A stretch of 9,329 nucleotides of DNA. It comes from an uncultured Acetatifactor sp. (GTDB taxonomy: Bacteria; Bacillota; Clostridia; Lachnospirales; Lachnospiraceae). The notes below the pieces were generated by a model, which worked only from the letters and a program-made list of their open reading frames with translations, did no database searches and was not told the origin of the DNA. The DNA lies in contig CAJUCT010000092.1 in assembly GCA_910585015.1 (NCBI GenBank), positions 1 through 9,329 of the forward strand, given 5' to 3'. The translations under genes and the position numbers were made by a program. Shown here piece by piece: positions 6,630-9,329 of this stretch. Position 1 is the first letter of the stretch, and each line of letters opens with the position of its first letter.

Positions 6630-7031
6630 ATGGAAGTAAATACTTATCTTGAAAAAATAAATTATGAAGAAAATACCAACTTAAAACAACAAGATATCGA
6701 AGATATCGAAAGGCAAATTGATTTTGCATATCCCATGGAATATAAAAAACTGTTAAGTAAATTCAATGGTGGATATGGTAACATAGGGGAATATTATATT
6801 GATTTTTGGGAAGTGTCGGATACTTTATATTATTATGAAGAGAATGAAGATATTAAAGATTTTATAATTTTTGCATCGGATGGATGTGGTATGGCTTTTG
6901 CATTTAAAAAAAGAGACGGGGCAATATATTCAATACCAATGGATTCGTTAGAAAAAGAATATTCTAAAAGAATTGCTGATTCTTATAATGTCTTTATTGA
7001 GAGTATGTATAAAGGGCAACTTAAATACTAA
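6630..7031 (+). CDS. SUKH (SMI1/KNR4) family immunity protein
   Basis: ATG 6630 lies one base after the toxin stop (TAA 6626-6628), with GGGAG at 6621-6625, so it is probably translationally coupled. The 133-residue protein has the family's typical sequence: an N-terminal helix (about 18-30, IEDIERQI), then YPMEYKKLLSKFNGGYG at 34-50, acidic stretches (YYEENED), and a strand pair around FIIFASDGCGMAFAFKK followed by GAIYSIPMDS. Length is normal for the family. SUKH proteins are known immunity proteins of polymorphic nuclease toxins, especially HNH types, and work in the cytoplasm by binding the toxin. The match with the adjacent HNH-like tip is strong support for both calls. Confidence 0.9.
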   Translation: MEVNTYLEKINYEENTNLKQQDIEDIERQIDFAYPMEYKKLLSKFNGGYGNIGEYYIDFWEVSDTLYYYEENEDIKDFIIFASDGCGMAFAFKKRDGAIYSIPMDSLEKEYSKRIADSYNVFIESMYKGQLKY

Positions 7032-7037
7032 TTAAGC

Positions 7038-7059
7038 GTAAATGGTATCTACCACTTAC
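7038..7059. other. Near-perfect inverted repeat after the SUKH gene
   Basis: GTAAATGGTA (7038-7047) pairs with TACCACTTAC (7050-7059) with one mismatch and a very short loop. It follows the SUKH stop by 6 bases. No T-run follows, so it is not a typical terminator. It may be a weak transcription end or a chance palindrome at a recombination edge. Confidence 0.3.
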
Positions 7060-7112
7060 AGCTTATAATCCTGCCTGAGAACGAGGTGTTGGTGGACAAC
7101 CACTACACATAT
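7058..7112 (+). pseudogene. Short rhs core fragment with deletion joint
   Basis: This aligns to main-gene bases about 684-737 (NEVLVDNHYTY) with one small indel. It then jumps to base 803, a 65-base deletion that shifts the frame. The deletion ends lie near two copies of CTACACCTACGAC in the intact core. It forms the 5' edge of orphan module 3. Confidence 0.75.
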
Positions 7113-8123
7113 CCTGAATCAGCTGACAGGAGTGGAATTCCCCGGTTATACCGAGGAGCTTTACTACGACAGGACCAGGAACCGCCGCCGCAGGGTATCG
7201 GCAGGAGTGGAGGAAAGCTATAAATACGGCCCCGCGAACCACCTGACCGAATACACAAAAGGGGGAGTGAAAACAACCTTTACCTATGACAATGTGGGGA
7301 ACCTCACAGCGGATGACAGGGCCCGCTACACCTACGACCTGTTCAACCGGACGGAGAAGGTGGGGACCTTCGACGGCCATGTGCAGATAAACCGCTATGA
7401 CGCGGAGAACCTGCGTCATGAGATGGAGGAGGATGGAAAACTGGTACAGTTCATCTTCCGCGGGCAGGAAGTGGTAATGGAGGAGACCGGAGATAACAAA
7501 ATCCGCCATATCCGGGGCTATGAACTCATCGCCTCCGACGCGGAGAGCGCAAGAACGTACTACCACTATGCTTCAGACGAGATGGGGAGTATCACCCATG
7601 TGGCAGAGGGGAAGGATGTCCTGAACCGCTATGAATATGACGCATGGGGCAACCTGACGCTCTGTGAGGAGACGGTGGAGAACCGTTTCAAGTTCAATGG
7701 CCAGCAGTACGACCCTATCAGCCAGCAGTATTATCTGAGGGCCAGGTACTACAACCCAGTGATAGCGCGTTTTACACAAGAGGACACTTACCGGGGGGAT
7801 GGACTGAACCTGTATGCTTACTGCCGGAATAACCCGGTGTATTATACTGATCCGAGTGGGCATAGCTGTGACAAGGATGCAAATGATAGGCATCCAAATG
7901 ACGGGCAGGAGAGAGGGGTTCCTCTGCTGCCGGCTCCAGAGCCGATACTGGCGTTACCTGGGCCAGTAATGGAACCGCCAATCATTAACCCAATGCAGGA
8001 GATGCAAAGGGCCCAACAGCTTCGGGAGTTGTCTGCGCCAGAACCAGTATTAGCCTTGCCAGGGCCGGTATTGGATAATTATGTTAATAGGACAAGTGGC
8101 CCTGATGTGGAGGAGCCAAATAA
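7113..8123 (+). repeat. Fourth copy of rhs core and linker (orphan module 3)
   Basis: This aligns to the main gene from base 803 at a constant offset of 6310 through DPSGH and the Pro-rich linker. The last 320 bases (7804-8123) are identical to orphan module 2. The junction to the tip follows CCAAATAA at 8123. The linker hairpin is at 7904-7931. Confidence 0.9.
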
Positions 8124-8571
8124 TAATGGACGAAATAGTGACAGTGAAGAAAACGCAGAAGTAATAGGAAGATTGGAATATATTCACTATGAGAAACCTA
8201 ATAAGGTCACAGATGTCGCAGAGTTACGTATGCAAGTTCAAGGACAAATTGATGGCTTTAATCGCATTATTGCGGAAGAAGGGATGCGCGGGTTAAAAGA
8301 TAGAATAAATAACTATGGTCCGGAAGTTGAGGCAGAAGGAAGAAGGTATATTAAAACGTTAGATCCTGCACCTCCAGGACAAGTACATACACATGTTCCA
8401 GATATGAAAGTAGGAGGCGCACCGACAGATGTAAAGGGAACAGGGTTATCGCGGAATAATTCGATTATAGGTGGACAGGCCGATCGCATTGCTAGAGAAA
8501 TATTAAATATGAGAGATAATACTACCAAAATAGAGTGGACATTAACTATTATACGAGGAGGAAAGAAATGA
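7132..8571 (+). CDS. Orphan Rhs C-terminal module 3, unassigned HVPD/IGGQ toxin tip
   Basis: The Rhs frame is open only from 7069, after TAA 7066-7068, and true core reading begins at the deletion joint near 7113. GTG 7132 corresponds to an internal Val and has no proper ribosome binding site, so this is an orphan without a start. Residues 1-244 are core (DPSGH at 240-244), 245-320 the shared Pro-rich linker, and about 325-479 the tip. The tip has a helical part, then PPGQVHTHVPDMKVGGAPTD at 414-433 and SRNNSIIGGQ at 440-449, ending in a short hydrophobic strand and RGGKK. His 419, His 421, Asp 424, Asn 443 and Gln 449 are candidate functional residues. I recall this HVPD...GG...NS.IGGQ pattern from other polymorphic toxins but cannot name an activity. 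Confidence 0.75.
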   Translation: MEFPGYTEELYYDRTRNRRRRVSAGVEESYKYGPANHLTEYTKGGVKTTFTYDNVGNLTADDRARYTYDLFNRTEKVGTFDGHVQINRYDAENLRHEMEEDGKLVQFIFRGQEVVMEETGDNKIRHIRGYELIASDAESARTYYHYASDEMGSITHVAEGKDVLNRYEYDAWGNLTLCEETVENRFKFNGQQYDPISQQYYLRARYYNPVIARFTQEDTYRGDGLNLYAYCRNNPVYYTDPSGHSCDKDANDRHPNDGQERGVPLLPAPEPILALPGPVMEPPIINPMQEMQRAQQLRELSAPEPVLALPGPVLDNYVNRTSGPDVEEPNNNGRNSDSEENAEVIGRLEYIHYEKPNKVTDVAELRMQVQGQIDGFNRIIAEEGMRGLKDRINNYGPEVEAEGRRYIKTLDPAPPGQVHTHVPDMKVGGAPTDVKGTGLSRNNSIIGGQADRIAREILNMRDNTTKIEWTLTIIRGGKK

Positions 8572-9239
8572 TAAAAAGATATGAAATAGTTGGTTTTAAT
8601 GAATCAAAAAGAAAAATAACTGAGCATATAACGAAATTTGGAGGTTGTCCTATATTTTTACATGAACAACAATGGCCCACAAGTACAGGGTGGGAAAATA
8701 GAAAAATGATGTTTGTGGGGCAGATTGTTATTCAAAAGGGTATGCTAGGAAATGAAAAGGGAATCATTGCCTATATTTTTATAACACACCCTGAAAGTTA
8801 TAATGATAACTTTTTTGATCCGGATGTAGCAGAATGGGATAGAGGAGAAAATAAGGTTATAATACAAAACTTTGATGACTTAAAAAGCGCAAAACCTTAT
8901 TCACAAGAAGGCCCCACACTTTTTAATGAAAAGGATGAAATGTGTGAATATGTACCTATCCTGGAAGAGGGATTTGATGTTGATTATCTAACTAATGAAG
9001 AGTTCCGTAAATTAACTAATGAGCAACAAAAGGAATATTTTACTTTGATTGATAAAAACAAAATAGGGGGCACCCCAAACTTTTTTCGAAGAGACGCCTG
9101 GCCAGAAGGGGAATGGATTTTACTACTACAGTTAAAATGCAATTTTCTGCCATTTATTTTAAGGCTAGGAAGTATGCCTGTTTTATATGTTTTTATTTCT
9201 AAGGATTTTACAAGAGCGGGACTTTTTATACAGAATTAG
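8568..9239 (+). CDS. DUF1963 (YwqG-like) putative immunity protein
   Basis: I chose ATG 8568, giving 223 residues. It overlaps the toxin stop as ATGA and has AGGAGG at 8556-8561 with 6 bases of spacing. The longer frame from GTG 8535 lacks a ribosome binding site. The protein has the DUF1963 layout: TKFGGCPIF at 22-30 followed by QQWP at 34-37, the strand MMFVGQIVI, an acidic middle region, and a second half with KIGGTPNFF at 165-173, WILLLQL and VLYVFIS. It is somewhat shorter than Bacillus subtilis YwqG as I recall it. ywqG lies beside the ywqH-ywqK LXG toxin cluster, which supports a toxin-linked role. Here position and coupling to orphan tip 3 make immunity likely. It would act in the cytoplasm. 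Confidence 0.82.
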   Translation: MIKRYEIVGFNESKRKITEHITKFGGCPIFLHEQQWPTSTGWENRKMMFVGQIVIQKGMLGNEKGIIAYIFITHPESYNDNFFDPDVAEWDRGENKVIIQNFDDLKSAKPYSQEGPTLFNEKDEMCEYVPILEEGFDVDYLTNEEFRKLTNEQQKEYFTLIDKNKIGGTPNFFRRDAWPEGEWILLLQLKCNFLPFILRLGSMPVLYVFISKDFTRAGLFIQN

Positions 9240-9329
9240 TTTTAAAATGTACCTAAAAGACCCTTTAAGATCGGTTTTACTGTGAAACCTAACCTTTGTT
9301 TTAGCTAAAAAAGCGCAGACTACCCCTAT

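Noticed and set aside
8535..8567. GTG 8535 as start of the DUF1963 gene
   Set aside because: It has no ribosome binding site and adds 11 residues unlike the family; ATG 8568 has AGGAGG at ideal spacing.
547..9239. CRISPR array or phage-type repeat array
   Set aside because: The repeats are long coding core copies of differing length, not short regular repeats with unique spacers.
3..9329. Insertion sequence or transposase explaining the duplications
   Set aside because: No transposase-like frame, terminal inverted repeats or target duplications are visible; homologous recombination in the core explains the pattern better.
9240..9329. Terminator or further gene after the DUF1963 gene
   Set aside because: Only a short palindrome TTTTAGCTAAAA (9299-9310) is present, with no stem and T-run and no frame of useful length before the window ends.

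Overview
The window is a tandem array of Rhs (YD-repeat) polymorphic toxin modules, all on the + strand. Shine-Dalgarno sequences of the AGGAGG type, a GC-rich Rhs core and very AT-rich toxin tips with immunity genes suggest a Bacillota host, most likely a gut clostridium of the Lachnospiraceae kind. This is inferred from style only; there is no rRNA or housekeeping gene to confirm it.

Layout. (1) 3-2267 is the 3' part of a large rhs gene: YD repeats, the RHS-associated core ending at DPSGH, a Pro-rich linker and a PD-(D/E)xK nuclease-like toxin tip. A small putative immunity gene follows (2277-2630). (2) 2631-3210 is a decayed stretch: a possible weak terminator, a GC-rich structured patch, a broken copy of core with a CAG-to-TAG stop, and an AT-rich insertion at a consensus-like promoter. 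(3) About 3211-4884 is orphan module 1: core without a 5' end, fused to a tip with a His/Cys pattern like CHAT/caspase-fold peptidases. Its immunity candidate (4885-5232) has a zinc ribbon and an L7/L12-like C-terminus. (4) 5233-5470 is a mosaic of one core fragment and what looks like a frameshifted fossil of a further toxin. (5) About 5466-6628 is orphan module 2 with an HNH/Endo VII-like tip, followed by a SUKH (SMI1/KNR4) immunity gene (6630-7031). (6) About 7058-8571 is orphan module 3 with a core deletion and a tip carrying an HVPD...GG...NSIIGGQ signature. A DUF1963/YwqG-like immunity gene (8568-9239) overlaps its stop codon. The last 90 bases hold nothing I recognise.

How it works, by analogy with known Rhs orphan arrays: the upstream full gene supplies delivery and shell functions for one toxin tip. 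The orphan tips sit behind near-identical core and linker DNA, so homologous recombination could swap them onto the full gene. The unrelated immunity genes, each with its own ribosome binding site, could protect the cell from sibling toxins. Tracts of 262 and 320 bases of perfect identity between copies point to recent conversion or shuffling, while the 5' edges of the orphans decay. Points most worth a second look are the fossil toxin scrap at 5357-5468, the promoter-like elements at 547-575 and 2950-2978, and the uncharacterised tips of orphans 1 and 3.
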